This document shows positions 25,187-35,791 of a DNA stretch of 42,665 nt, in pieces. The notes under the pieces were generated by a model that was not told the DNA's origin, did not search any database, and worked only from the letters and a program-made list of their open reading frames with translations. The first letter of the stretch is position 1. Each line of letters starts with the position of its first letter. The position numbers and the translations under genes were made by a program. The stretch comes from Candidatus Pseudolachnospira avium (GTDB lineage: Bacteria; Bacillota; Clostridia; Lachnospirales; Lachnospiraceae). The stretch is taken from NCBI GenBank assembly GCA_904420025.1, contig CAJFTW010000077.1, positions 1-42,665 on the forward strand, given 5' to 3'.

Positions 25187-26719
25187 ATGCACAAGCTATC
25201 ATCATTTTTTAAATTCAGCGCGATCGGAGCAGGCATCTCCCTGCTCGGGGCCCTTGCCTCCGCCATCAGCACCACCCACCAAACCTTGGAGGAAAAGGCG
25301 GCGGAATCCAGTGAAGCATACGAATCCCTCCGTTCGGAGGTAGCTTCCCTCAACTCGGAGTTGGAAACCACCCAGCAGCGGATTGCAGAGTTAAAAGGAA
25401 AAGGCTCTCTGTCCTTTGTGGAAAAGCAGGAATTAACCAACCTGGAACGGGCCAACGCTGCCCTGGAACGGCAGGCAGGGCTCCAGCAGCAGGCGGCTTC
25501 CCTTGCCAACCGACAGGCAGCCGGTTACGCGGCTTCCATGATCAGCGCCAAATCCGAAACCAAAGACCGCATTGTTGTCTACGATGAAGAATTGGCAACG
25601 GAAATTTCTGTCCCCGCACCGGAACGGATTGACCGCATTGACAAAGCACAGATTGACCTGGAGCGCTGGGAGAGCCTGAAAAGCAGTATCGCGGAGGAGA
25701 CAGACTCCCAAAGTCGGGAGGAGCTGAGACAAGAACAGCAGGAACTGGAAGACACTTTAAATGATAATATTCGTTTTCTGCTGGAGCACTCCGCCTCCCT
25801 ATACGACTCCAACGGGCAGCCGCTGCGGGAGTATCAGCACATCACAGACCGCACGGAGGCGCTCTTTGACGAATATATCCGCGTCATGGATACCAATTCC
25901 CAGGGAGCCTATACCTCCATCGAAGGGATTCTGGAAAGGACGCTCCACCAGGATGTTCTCCCCTCGATCCGCTCTCAGCTGGAATCCGGAAGCTCCCTGG
26001 AAGACGCCCTTGCTTCCGTCTGGTCTGCAGGCCTGGAGGCGGATGCGGGAAACGCGGGAGTCGCACAGGAAGATTTTCTGCAGTACCTTTCCATCTTCTT
26101 TGCGGATTTGGAAAAATCCGTTCCCCAGATGCGCAAAGAGCTCCAGGCTTCCCTGGAAAGCACCGGGCAATATTCTATGGGTTCGGCTGACCCTCTGAAC
26201 CCTGGAACCATGGAGGGCTTCCTCTCCAGCCTCTCTGACCAGGAAGTCCGGATTGTCTACGATCTGGTGGCCAGCGGCAAGACTGGTTCCTGGAAACTGG
26301 AGGATTTCCAGGCTGCTGTGGAGGAACAGAGCCGCTTCGATCTGAGCGAGTCCGCCGCCGGACTGCTGGAACAGGCCGCCGCTTCCGGCAGCCAGCTCCA
26401 GGCGGCCATGGCCGCCTCCTTCTCCGGCTCTGGCCTGGATACCAGCCAGATCTCCCAGCTGACGTCCCTCTTCCAGCAGTTGGACAGCTACGATCCAGCC
26501 AGGCTCTTTGTGGAGACGGCCTCGGGCGTTCAGTTAAATAGGGAAGAGCTGCGGCGGCTAAACGCGGAGTACCAGAACCAGAACGCAGCTGCCGCCGGGG
26601 AGGAAGGGGATCGGTTTGATTCGGAATCCTTTTTCTTGAGGAAACTCCCTCTTTCCCGATCCAGGAAAAGAGGTTCACATAGATGTCACCCGTCCACGCC
26701 CCTTTGGGGCTCCCTTTGA
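25187..26719 (+). pseudogene. Internal fragment of a tape-measure protein gene (first copy)
   Basis: An open frame of 510 codons. Residues about 8-460 look like the middle of a clostridial siphovirus tape-measure protein: a hydrophobic segment FSAIGAGISLLGALASAIS, long coiled coils (SLNSELETTQQRIAELKGKG), then ETASGVQLNREELRRLNAEY, a recurrent pattern in this family. The N-terminal domain is missing: AT-rich foreign sequence abuts the start, and no ribosome binding site is seen before ATG 25187. The last about 40 residues lose family character, and the C-terminal thousand residues are absent. It is read as a remnant of a second or older tape-measure gene, not a working protein. Confidence 0.7.
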
Positions 26720-26728
26720 CTAGTCAAA
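26715..26728. promoter_or_regulatory. Perfect palindrome TTTGACTAGTCAAA
   Basis: A 14-base perfect palindrome in the 80-base gap between the first tape-measure fragment and the second tape-measure start. It could be an operator or recombination site. Nearby GC-rich hairpins (CGCCCC...GGGGCG) suggest a residual terminator. Confidence 0.35.
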
Positions 26729-26798
26729 CCATACGCCCTATCATCCTTTTGGGGCGTACCATGCCAAATACGGCAAACAAACAGAAAGGAGTTTTTCT

Positions 26799-27272
26799 AT
26801 GGCTCAATCCAATCATTCCTCGGATTCCTCTGAGGCCAGTGCGCGGAAACTGCTGGATGCCGCCTCCAAAGCTGCTTCCTCCCTCTCCTCCGCCGCATCC
26901 TCCCTGGCTTCCCTGCAGCCGGAACTTTCCCTTTCCGGACAGCTCCAGATCTCTAACCTAAACCAGGTTCAGCAGCATCTGGAGGATCTGACCAGAAAAC
27001 GTGTAACACAGCTGGAGGTGCAGCTCACAGGGGATGGCGCGGATCTCCTGAAAAACTTTCAGGTTTCTCCCATCTCTTTGCCGGTAACGCTGCAGGTCAG
27101 CAATTCTTCCTCCGGCTCCGGTTCCAACCAACGCGGCTCCATACTGAACCAGCTACAAAATGCTCTTATTAAATCTTTTGAAAAAGACGCGGGTGAGGGT
27201 AAAATGCTCCCCTCCGGAATGGCCCGCTGCAGTCTGGTGGCAACACGGAACGAGCGCTTCTTAAAAGCGTAA
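26799..27272 (+). pseudogene. N-terminal part of the tape-measure protein gene, interrupted
   Basis: A 157-codon frame with a proper start: AAAGGAG seven bases before the ATG. Residues 1-55 are a Ser/Ala-rich helix; about 55-100 are amphipathic strands (LEVQLTGDGADLLKNFQVSP, LPVTLQVS) as found at the N-terminus of clostridial tape-measure proteins. Family character stops near residue 130, and an unrelated tail runs to a stop. The likely continuation begins at about 28350, in the same orientation after a 1.1-kb AT-rich insertion. It may alternatively be a complete small gene, but this seems less likely. Confidence 0.6.
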
Positions 27273-27635
27273 GGGACTGCATAGGAAACAACCGAAATTG
27301 GCGCCTTCGGGCGCTCCATCTCGTATTCTTGGACAGGGTACACCGTACTCCGGCGCTACGAAACCGTGGGAAAGCAGGATCTTTTTCGATCCCACGGCGG
27401 CTGGCCTGAAAGGGACCAGGTTCCGTTACAACGCTCCGGACAGGGTAATCTGCAGCAAAGCCTCCTTTTCCTGGGGAGGAATGTTCATCGACTATAATGG
27501 TTGACGGGAGCCTTTCGCTTCCGGATGGCATAGTCAGGGCTAACGTGCGCGTCTCACGGGAATACGGGCATACTCTATGCGTATGTCAGACGCTTGTTGT
27601 GACTTCCCTCACCTGGAAGGATCGCATAGAAGGTG
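27273..27635. other. Gene-free stretch inside the interrupted tape-measure locus
   Basis: No convincing gene. Several short frames lack ribosome binding sites. Hairpins GGCGCC-TTCG-GGCGCT (near 27300) and CCGTGGGA...TCCCACGG (near 27363-27396) are visible. No group II intron domain V, reverse transcriptase or homing endonuclease is seen. Confidence 0.5.
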
Positions 27636-27658
27636 AAAAAGGAGCCCGCAAGGGCTCC
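27636..27658 (-). terminator. Terminator of the zinc-ribbon gene
   Basis: On the minus strand GGAGCCC, TTGC loop, GGGCTCC, then TTTTTC. It lies 36 bases after the stop of the minus-strand zinc-ribbon gene. Confidence 0.8.
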
Positions 27659-27693
27659 CATAAACAGTGGGGTTATTTTATACTCAATCTGAA

Positions 27694-28245
27694 TTATAGG
27701 TTACGGCTTCCCGCCCAGCGGATTGCATCCAAGATTTGTTCCATCTGTTCCTCCTGCTTTTTGGCTGGGTCTTCTTCCTCGCCTTTTCGGATTTTGGTTC
27801 GATGGAATTCTTCTTTATCAAACAGCGGATTTGGGTAGCAGTATTCTCCATAGAGGGTCTTTTTCCACTGCTCAAACTCCTCTTTAGACATATCCCGTTG
27901 GAGAATATCCTCATACTTATAGTGAGTTGGCACCATTTGAGCGCCGCAGTAAAAGCAGTGATTGGAATCTTTCATGCTTCCCAAATCTCCACAACGGGGA
28001 CAAATATAGATTTGCTCTAATTCTTCCTGTGTATATTTCTGGGAAAGATCCTTTTTTACTTCATCTCCGCCGTATTTCCAAGCAAAGAAGTGATTCAACC
28101 TTTCCGGTTCTATATGAGCACTTAATTGCTGACGTACAGTAACCAAACAAGGAGTGCTGACTCCTTCGCCTCCACATTTTGGACACAAATCTGTTGTTGA
28201 AAATTTAATATTACATTTATTGCAATATTTCAAATATTTATTCAT
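27694..28245 (-). CDS. Zinc-ribbon protein of unknown function inserted in the tape-measure locus
   Basis: A 183-residue protein with three CxxC-type pairs near the N-terminus and centre: CNKCNIKF, CPKCGGEG, CPRCGDLG and CFYCGAQM, forming two probable zinc ribbons (about 8-25 and 80-105). The rest is polar and helical with a Lys/Glu-rich C-terminus. GGGAGG precedes the ATG at 28243-28245, and a terminator follows, so the gene seems intact. It is AT-richer than the tail genes and on the opposite strand. It is probably cargo brought by the insertion that split the tape-measure gene. Function unknown. Confidence 0.7.
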   Translation of the reverse strand: MNKYLKYCNKCNIKFSTTDLCPKCGGEGVSTPCLVTVRQQLSAHIEPERLNHFFAWKYGGDEVKKDLSQKYTQEELEQIYICPRCGDLGSMKDSNHCFYCGAQMVPTHYKYEDILQRDMSKEEFEQWKKTLYGEYCYPNPLFDKEEFHRTKIRKGEEEDPAKKQEEQMEQILDAIRWAGSRNL

Positions 28246-28278
28246 AATGTCCTCCCTATTTTTTTCAGCTTATCATAG

Positions 28279-31200
28279 TCGCAACACTTTGTAAAGCCAT
28301 TAAGTCCGCATTTTCAAATATCGTCTACCAATTCCGCTTCAGTAGAGTGGAATAGCCCGTTCAAAACGTCTTCCAAAAAGGCTGATTACAATCCTATATA
28401 CGTTAGTAATGCCTTTTCTACAGCTCTTGAAGAAGGCACTACTTCTGCTCTCTCCCAATTCACCGACCTGGACGCCTCCATCCGCCAGTACATCCAAAAT
28501 ACGGATGCCTCCCAGCTGTCCATCTCCGGTCTCAACAAACACCTGGAGCAGCAGGCCTCCGCGGCTCAAAAGACCGCTGTCAAAACACAGCTGGCCTCCA
28601 CTGCCCTCAATGGCCTCCTTTCCTTCGGCATCAACGCCGGCATCGGCACCGCTTTCAACCTGGTCTCCAGCGCTGTCTCCTACCTGCTGAACTATAAGGA
28701 TGAGGCCGTCAAAACCGCCAGGGAAGCCGCCGCTGCCTTTTCCTCCAGTACGGATACCATGGACAGCCAGAAATCCAAAATCCTGGAGCTGCGCACTGCC
28801 CTGGAATCCGGCACGCTGACCGAAAGCCAGGCTGCGGCCGCCAAGTCCCAGCTCTTTGACATCCAGCAGCAGCTCATTGCCTCCTATGGCGAACAGGCCC
28901 GGGGCATTGATCTGGTCAACGGCAGCCTGACCACTCAGCTCGCCTTAATGGACCAGTTCTCTGAGAGAGAAGCCATTCAATTTCTAAACCAGAACCAAAG
29001 TGGCATCCAGATCGCTCAGGATGAAATGAATAAAGGCCAGCTTTATACCTTAGCAAATCTGACCGATAAAAGCGGGGAAGGAACCTCACAGCTGGAGGAA
29101 ATTGCCCGGCGCTATCAGGACCAGGGGCTGGAAATTCAGGATCCGGGAAACGGCACCTATACAATCACTTTTAAGGGGGATGCTTCCCAAGCACAGGCAA
29201 CCCTTCACTTATTTATGGAGGATGTCCGGCGGGAAATTGGAGGCACCGAACTGGGCCAGAATGTACTGCAGCTCTCCGCGGATGCTTTAAACAGGAACCA
29301 GGGTATTCTGGACGAATACCAGGGGCTCTACCTTCAGGGCCTCTCCGCGGAGATGATCGCCGCCGGCACCAGTGCCGGCACCGCCGCGGACCTCTTTAAC
29401 CGCTACACCTCCGCCATCCAGAATTACAACAACGCGATGCTCTCCGGCAATGAGGATGCCATTCAGAGCGCTCAGGAAACCTACGAGGCAATCTCCGCCG
29501 ATCTCCAGAGCGAGGCGGGGCAAAACCGGATTGCCCCTTACCAGGACCTGTTTGCCAACGCCTACAAAGAATTGAATACCGCCGGTATCCAATATCAGCT
29601 GTTCCAGGACGTGCTCCGGGACCAACCCGTCACCCCCACCGCAGACAATCAGGCCTTTGTGGATAACCTGCAGCGCCAAGCCGCCGCCCTCCGGGACGCG
29701 GGGCTGTCCTCCCAGGATTTCTGGAACGCGCTCCAGAACCCCGCCGGAGGAACCGCCAACCCCTTCCAGGGGATTTTGGATTCCGCCGTGGAAGCGGGCC
29801 TGGTGGCCCAGGGCTCCGCGGAGGATTACCAGCGCCTGGTGGACCTGCTGGCCCAGGCCGGTGTGATCACAGACAGCACCGGGGCTTCCTTGTCCCAGGG
29901 CGCACAGGAGCTTCTCTCCCGCTCCCAGGCCTCCCTGGATGCCATGTCCCTGTTGGACCAGGCGGTTCAGGAACAGGCGCAAAACGGCTACCTCTCCGCA
30001 GCCACCCAGAGCGCTCTTCTGGAATCCAGCAGCGCCTACGCCCAGTGCCTGACACAGACCGCGGGCGGAATGCAGCTGAACGCGCAGGCTGCCAGGGAGT
30101 ACGCCGCTTCCCAGGCGGAAGTCAACCTGCAGATGGTCCAGGCCCAGAAGGCCGCCGCCACAGAACAATACGAAGAAAACCGGGAGGCTATGGAGGCGCT
30201 GGCAGGCGGAGCGGAACAGCTGGAGAGCATCTTGTCTGACAGCTCCCATGCCCTGGAATATGGGGAAATTTTTGATCTTTCTTCCGCCAACGACGCCCTG
30301 GAAACGCAGATCGGCCAGTGGACGGATCTGGAAAATCAGATCCAAAACTCCACCAGCGCCCTGCGCCGGTACCAGGAAGCCCAGTCCACACCAGATGCCC
30401 GGGATCACTATGACACGGTGGTTTCCGGCATGGCCCGGGCAGACCAGCTCTATGAGGCGGGATGGCTTGGACAGGATGACCTGGTCTCCTACGCCCAGCT
30501 GCTGGCCAGGAACGGCGCTTCCCAGGAGGAAGCCATCGCCGGATATGAGGAAAACCGGGATCGCCTCTCCCAATATCTTACAGAGGATACCTCCGGTCTT
30601 ATGGCCTGGTTGGAGGATGCAAAAACTGTCAACGAAGAAATGAACGGCATCTTCTTCCGTATAGGGGAAGATGGCAGCTATACCTTTGCTACGGATCAGC
30701 TGGACGCTTTTGCTGACTCCATGGGCATGAGCACAGAACTGCTGGAATATTTCCTCCAAGCCCTCCAGGATGCCAATCAGAACATTCAGTTTGGTCAAAT
30801 CCTGGATGTAACCGCGGAGGGGGCCATTGGCCAGCTGGACACTTTGATCCAACAGGTCAACACCCTCTCGGAAATGGAATCTCCCGCTGCCTTTTTAAGC
30901 TCTCTCTCCCAAACCCTCCAGGCCTTCCAGGCCAACGGCATAGACATTTCCGGCCAGGTGGCACAGCTGAACCAGCTGGGCGCCCTCTACGGCTTTAGCG
31001 TGGATGAAGCCACCCTGGAAATCCACTATCAGCCGGATACCTCTCAGGTAGAGGCAGCCACGGCAGAAGCCACACAGCCGGATACCAAAGACATCCGGTT
31101 TGAACCGGACACCTCCCAGCTGGCTCCGGCCAGCGCCGCAGCCACCGAGCCCGCTGCCGTGGAAACCCAGCCTGCGCTTCCCACGGCGGGAGTTGCCAAT

Positions 31201-34200
31201 GTCACCCTGGGCACCCACCCCATCGAAATTCCGGATGTCTATGGCGTGGCCCATTACACCCTGGGCACTTACCCCACCTATGTGCCCTCGGTCAGCGCCA
31301 AGGTTAACTATACGCTGGGCACCGTGGCGCAGCCGCCCTTTACCGTCTACCGTACCATTCCCGCTGCGTCCGGCGCCCAGGCCTCCGGCTCTGCCCAGGC
31401 CTTCGGCACCTTCCCTGCCCTCTCAGCCCGTGCTTTAGCACTGGGCGGCCTGGGCGGCTTTCCTCCCTTCTCTTCTGCCTCCTATCTCCAGGGAACCCCA
31501 GGCGCCGCGGGGGGAGAAGCCCTCACCGGTGAGCTGGGGCGGGAGCTGGTGGTCTACGGAAACCGCTGGTGGACCGTAGGGGATGCCGGCGCCGAAATCA
31601 CCCGGATTCCCAAGGGCGCCATTGTGTTCAACCACCGGCAGACGGAGGAACTGCTGAAAAACGGGCGCACCGGCCGGGGAAGAGCCTACGCCGCCGGAAC
31701 TCTCTCCGGCACGGCACTGGCCTCCGGAACCGTGTCTGACGCCGAGGATTCCTTTGAGGAGCTGGTGGACTGGATTGTCCGCAAGCTGGATGTGCTTCAG
31801 CGGCGGACCGAACAATTTCTGAATGCAGTGGAAACCTCCGTCTCCACCGCCGCCAAAAAGGCCAACCTGGAAGGGGCCTTCCAATCCATGGTGGAGGAGA
31901 TGGAGCTCCAGTCCCAGGCAGCCAGCCGCTATCAGCAGCAGGCAGACGCCTCCGGCCTTTCCGAGGAATACCGGGAGCTGGTTCGCTCCGGCCGGTTGGA
32001 CCTGGAAACCATTACGGACGAGGAGCTGAAAAAGTCCATTGATTCCTTCCGGGAATTTTATGACAAGACCCAGGATTGTTCCCAGGAGCTGGCGCAGCTG
32101 CGGGAGGACATCCGCAGTGCCGCCCAGGACTTTGCCAACCTGCGCCTGGAAGAAACCCAGGACCAGGTAGACCGGCTGGATGACGCCATGTCCCGGCTGG
32201 AGAGCGCCTACCGCAACGCCGCCTCCCTGGAGGGAAAGAACCGCCTGCTGGATTCCCAGACCCAGAACCAGAAGGCACAGCTGGACGCCTACAACGCCAG
32301 CCTGAAAGATGCCAACACGCAGCTGGCCATTCTGCAGGAACTTTTGCAGAATGCCGCCGGAGGCCGTTTCCGCTCTGCTCTGGAGGCCGGTGAAGCCCTG
32401 GACACCACATCTCTCTCCGGCAGCCTGCTGGTGCTGGCGGAAAAATACAATGCCTACCGGCAGGTGCAGCAGGAGGCAGACCAGAACGCCGCGGAGGCAG
32501 CCCAGGCATACACCCTGGCCCTGCGGGAAAACGCCGCTGCAAAAATGGAAAACCTGCAGGCAGAGCTGGAGAACCGGAACCGGCTGCTGGATACCGGCCG
32601 TTCCCGGTATGAAGCGCAGCTGGAGCTCCTGGAGGCAAGAGGCGATTCGGTGGGCGCTGCCTATTACCAGCGTATGCAGGATCTGGCCAGGCAGGAGCGC
32701 CAGGCCCTGGAGGAGGCCAATCAGGAACTGCAGCGCCTGCTGGATCAGCAGGTGGCCCAGGGCACCCTGGTCAAAGGCTCTGACAGCTGGTACCGGCTGA
32801 CCCAGCAGATTCTGGACAATGCCAACGCCATGGACCAGTGTACCCAGAGTATTCTGGAGCTGGAGCAGGCCATGGAGGAAATGCGCCTGGGCCAGCTGGA
32901 GCAGAAGCGGAACGCCTACCGGGAGCTGACCCAGGAGGCAGATTTTCTCCGGGAGCTGCTGGACCGGGAGGAACGGGTGGACGCCTCCGGCGCCTACACC
33001 CAGGCTGGCCTGGCCGCCGCCGGGCTTATGGCCCAAAACCTGGCCACTGCCCGCCAGTCCGCCCTGGAGTATCAAAAAGCCCTGGAGGAGCTGGATGCCC
33101 GGGCCGCCGCCTCCGGCACAGACCAGCTGGGGAATGCCGGCTACCAGGCCTACCAGGAAGCCCGCACCCAGCTGTTGGAAGACTACCGGGATGCCATCTC
33201 CGAATCCTACCGCTATGAAGAGGAGATGCTGGATCTGATCCGGGAAAAGCTGGATGCGGAGGCGGAAGCCTACCAGGAGATTCTGGACAAGCGGCAGGAG
33301 GCGCTAAAGGCCTCCCGGGAGCAGGCCAGCTACCAAAAGGAGATTGCCGAGCAGACTGGAAACATCCGGGAGCTGGAACGTCAGCTGGCAGCCCTGGAGG
33401 GCAATGACTCGGACTACGCCAGAAAGCGCCGGAAGCTGCTGCAGGCGGAGCTGGCCCAGGCCCAGGAACGGCTGGAGGAAACAGAGGCAGACCGGCGGTA
33501 TGAAATCCAGGTGGAGGTACTGGACCAAGACCTGGAAAACTTCCAGTCCTCCCTGGACGCCTACGCCCAGGATACGCAGACGGCTCTGGAAGATCTCACG
33601 GCCCAGATCAATGCCAATGTCTCCTCCGTGCAGTCGGTACTCCAGGGGCTGACGGAGGAAACGGGCTATCAGATCAGCGCCGGCATCACCGGCGTCTGGA
33701 GCACCGCCGGCAACGCGGTCACCAGCTACACCGGCACGGTGGCCAACGCCAGCGCTTCCATCACCTCCTACCTCCAATCCATCTCCGAAGCCTACCAGGC
33801 CCTGGCAGCCCAGGTGGAGGAAGCCACCCAATCCATGGTAGATTCCATCTCCCGGCAGAATGCGGCAGTCACCGGTCAGGAAAACGGCCCTCTTCAGCAG
33901 GGTCAGGCGGACAACACCGTTGATCCGGCTCAGGTTTCCGCCGCGGTCAACCAAAACCGCAGCTATATAGAAGGCCTTTACCGGGAGCTGCTGGGCCGGG
34001 AGCCGGATGCTGGCGGCGTGGCAGACTGGCTGGCCGCCATGGCCGGCGGCATGTCCGCCCAGCAGGTGCGGGAAGGCTTTCTGCACTCCGCCGAATACCT
34101 GCGGAAGCACGGGGGCAGTTCCGGCAGCGCCGCCTTGGGAAGAGCCGTGGTGACGGCCCAAAGCGGCGTCAACATCCGCTCCAGCCAGTCTTCCTCCAAT

Positions 34201-34725
34201 GACCGGAATCTTCTGGGTGCTCTTCCCACCGGCACAGAGGTGGAAATCCTCCAGGATGACGGCCACTGGCTCCGCGTCCGGGGAGGCGGCCTCACCGGCT
34301 GGGCCGTGGGCAAATGGTTCCGCCGCTATGCCTCCGGCACCCGCCGGGCTGGCGCCACCTCCTGGGCCTGGACCTCGGACGGCACCGGGGACGAGCTGGT
34401 CATCTCCCCCAGCCGCCGGGCCGTGCTGACGCCGGTGGAAGCCGGGGATATTATCCCTGGCGCCCAGCTCAGCCGCAACCTGTTTGCCTGGGGCACCTTC
34501 CACCCGGAGGACTTTCTGCGCACCACCGGCCTGCTGACCCACGTTCCCGCGGCAGCGGCCCCGGTCACCAACATCCACATCCCCATCCAGTCGCCGCTGG
34601 TCCAGGTGGAAGGGATTGCCACCGACCAGGTGGCGGAGCGGATGACCCAGCATGTAGACAAGCAGTTGAAGAGCTTTGGCCGGGACCTGAAGAAATCCAT
34701 TCAGGCCTACACCGTAAGGCGGTAA
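28279..34725 (+). pseudogene. Tape-measure protein, main part, lacking its own N-terminus
   Basis: An open frame of 2148 codons from the last stop (28276) to 34725. Family character begins near 28350 and has no good start: the first in-frame ATG is 28759, well inside, without ribosome binding site. In order: helical segment and hydrophobic stretch (TALNGLLSFGINAGIGTAFN), long coiled coils, beta-like VTLGT/YTLGTYP repeats (31200-31320), the tape-measure motif GELGRELVVYGNRWWTVGDA (31530), more coiled coil to 33880, a DUF4214 domain (about 33965-34110; LYRELLGREPDAGGVADWL), an SH3b domain (34140-34310) and the typical end YASGTRRAGATSWAW...SIQAYTVRR. The body is undamaged, so the interruption may be recent or reversible. 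Confidence 0.8.
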
Positions 34726-34765
34726 CCCCCAACGCTCGCATCTTGAAAAAGGAGGACACACTCTT

Positions 34766-34999
34766 ATGACATTGGAAGAAAAAATCACCATTCTGGAGGC
34801 AGACAATGCCCGGCTCCGCCGGGAAAACCAGCGTCTGATCCAAGGGAGGGCGGCCTGCCAGGCCGCCCTTAAGGAACTGCGCCAGGTGCTGCAGGAAGCC
34901 CGGCAGCTGAAGCAGAAAGGCCAGGACGGATACCGGGAAATTCTGAAAATCCGCCATGACTGGGAGGCCCTGGCCTCCGGGAAAGGAGGCAGCCTATGA
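34766..34999 (+). CDS. Small coiled-coil protein in the tail module
   Basis: A 77-residue protein, nearly all one charged helix (MTLEEKITILEADNARLRRE onward), starting after AAAGGAGG. Its stop overlaps the start of the Dit-like gene (ATGA). Position between tape measure and Dit suggests a tail-tip assembly role; no family is recognised. Confidence 0.65.
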   Translation: MTLEEKITILEADNARLRRENQRLIQGRAACQAALKELRQVLQEARQLKQKGQDGYREILKIRHDWEALASGKGGSL

Positions 35000-35790
35000 C
35001 CTCCGCCCGCAGCTTTCTCTTTGACGGCACCTCTCTCAAATCCCTGGGGTTCTCCCTCTGCTCCTTTGACGGCGGAGGGGAGGACCGCCTCCCCCTGTTC
35101 TATGTCCCTGCCTACACCACGGAAAGGCCGGCAGGCCACCACCGCTGGCATGTAACCGGAAGCCACTATGAGGATCCCCTCTCCTTCACCCTTTCCTTTG
35201 CCCGGCTTTGCCAGGAGGACCCCACCGTTTCCGTCAGCCAGGAACGGGCGCTGGCCCGGTGGCTCACCGCCTCCCCGGATTACCGGGAATTTTCCTTTGA
35301 GGATTTTGACTCCGGCACAGACCCGCTGGCTGGAATCACCTACTTTGTTCATGTAACCAGCCTGGAGAAAGAGATGCTGGGCGGGCGCTGCCTGGGCTTT
35401 ACCGCCGGCTTTGCCGCCGACTCCCCCTTTGGCTATACCGCCCCGGTCACCAAGGCCCTCTCCCCCGGCACCGCCAGCATCTCCGTAACCTCGGACCTGC
35501 CGCAGCCGCTGTACCCCGCCCTTTCCATCACCGCCAGCGCCGCCGGGGACGTCTATCTGAAAAACAGCTCCAACGGCTCCTTTTCCCGGCTGGACAACCT
35601 GTCCGCCGGCGAGGTGGTCACCATGGACAAAACCGGCGCCGGCCTTCTCTCCTCCCGCCCGGACCACAACATTCTGGACGACTTTGACAAAAACTGGTTC
35701 TCCCTCTCCGACGGGACCAACTCCATTACCCTGGAGGGCAGCGCCTCTGTGACGCTGACCTACCGGGAACCCAGAAAGGTAGGTGTCTGA
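34996..35790 (+). CDS. Distal tail (Dit)-like protein
   Basis: A 264-residue protein placed just after the tape measure, where siphoviruses encode Dit, the hexameric hub joining tube to tail tip. The N-terminus (FLFDGTSLKSLGFSLCSFDG, then GSHYEDPLSFTLSFARLC) fits the Dit/SipLike family; the C-terminal half is a beta-rich domain. The ATG overlaps the previous stop. Assignment is from pattern and position. Confidence 0.72.
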   Translation: MTSARSFLFDGTSLKSLGFSLCSFDGGGEDRLPLFYVPAYTTERPAGHHRWHVTGSHYEDPLSFTLSFARLCQEDPTVSVSQERALARWLTASPDYREFSFEDFDSGTDPLAGITYFVHVTSLEKEMLGGRCLGFTAGFAADSPFGYTAPVTKALSPGTASISVTSDLPQPLYPALSITASAAGDVYLKNSSNGSFSRLDNLSAGEVVTMDKTGAGLLSSRPDHNILDDFDKNWFSLSDGTNSITLEGSASVTLTYREPRKVGV

Positions 35791-35791
35791 T

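Noticed and set aside
27180-28350. Group I or II intron, intein or diversity-generating retroelement in the tape-measure gene
   Set aside because: No reverse transcriptase, homing nuclease, domain V-like hairpin, template/variable repeat pair or intein motif is visible, and the flanking frames do not join neatly.
31435-33075. A 546-codon open frame on the minus strand
   Set aside because: Antisense to the tape-measure coiled coil; composition is the mirror of Ala/Leu/Glu codons, with no start signal.
33304-35667. A 787-codon open frame on the minus strand
   Set aside because: It lies antisense to the tape-measure, coiled-coil and Dit-like genes, is Gly/Arg/Gln-rich low-complexity and has no family features; it is a shadow of GC-rich codon use.
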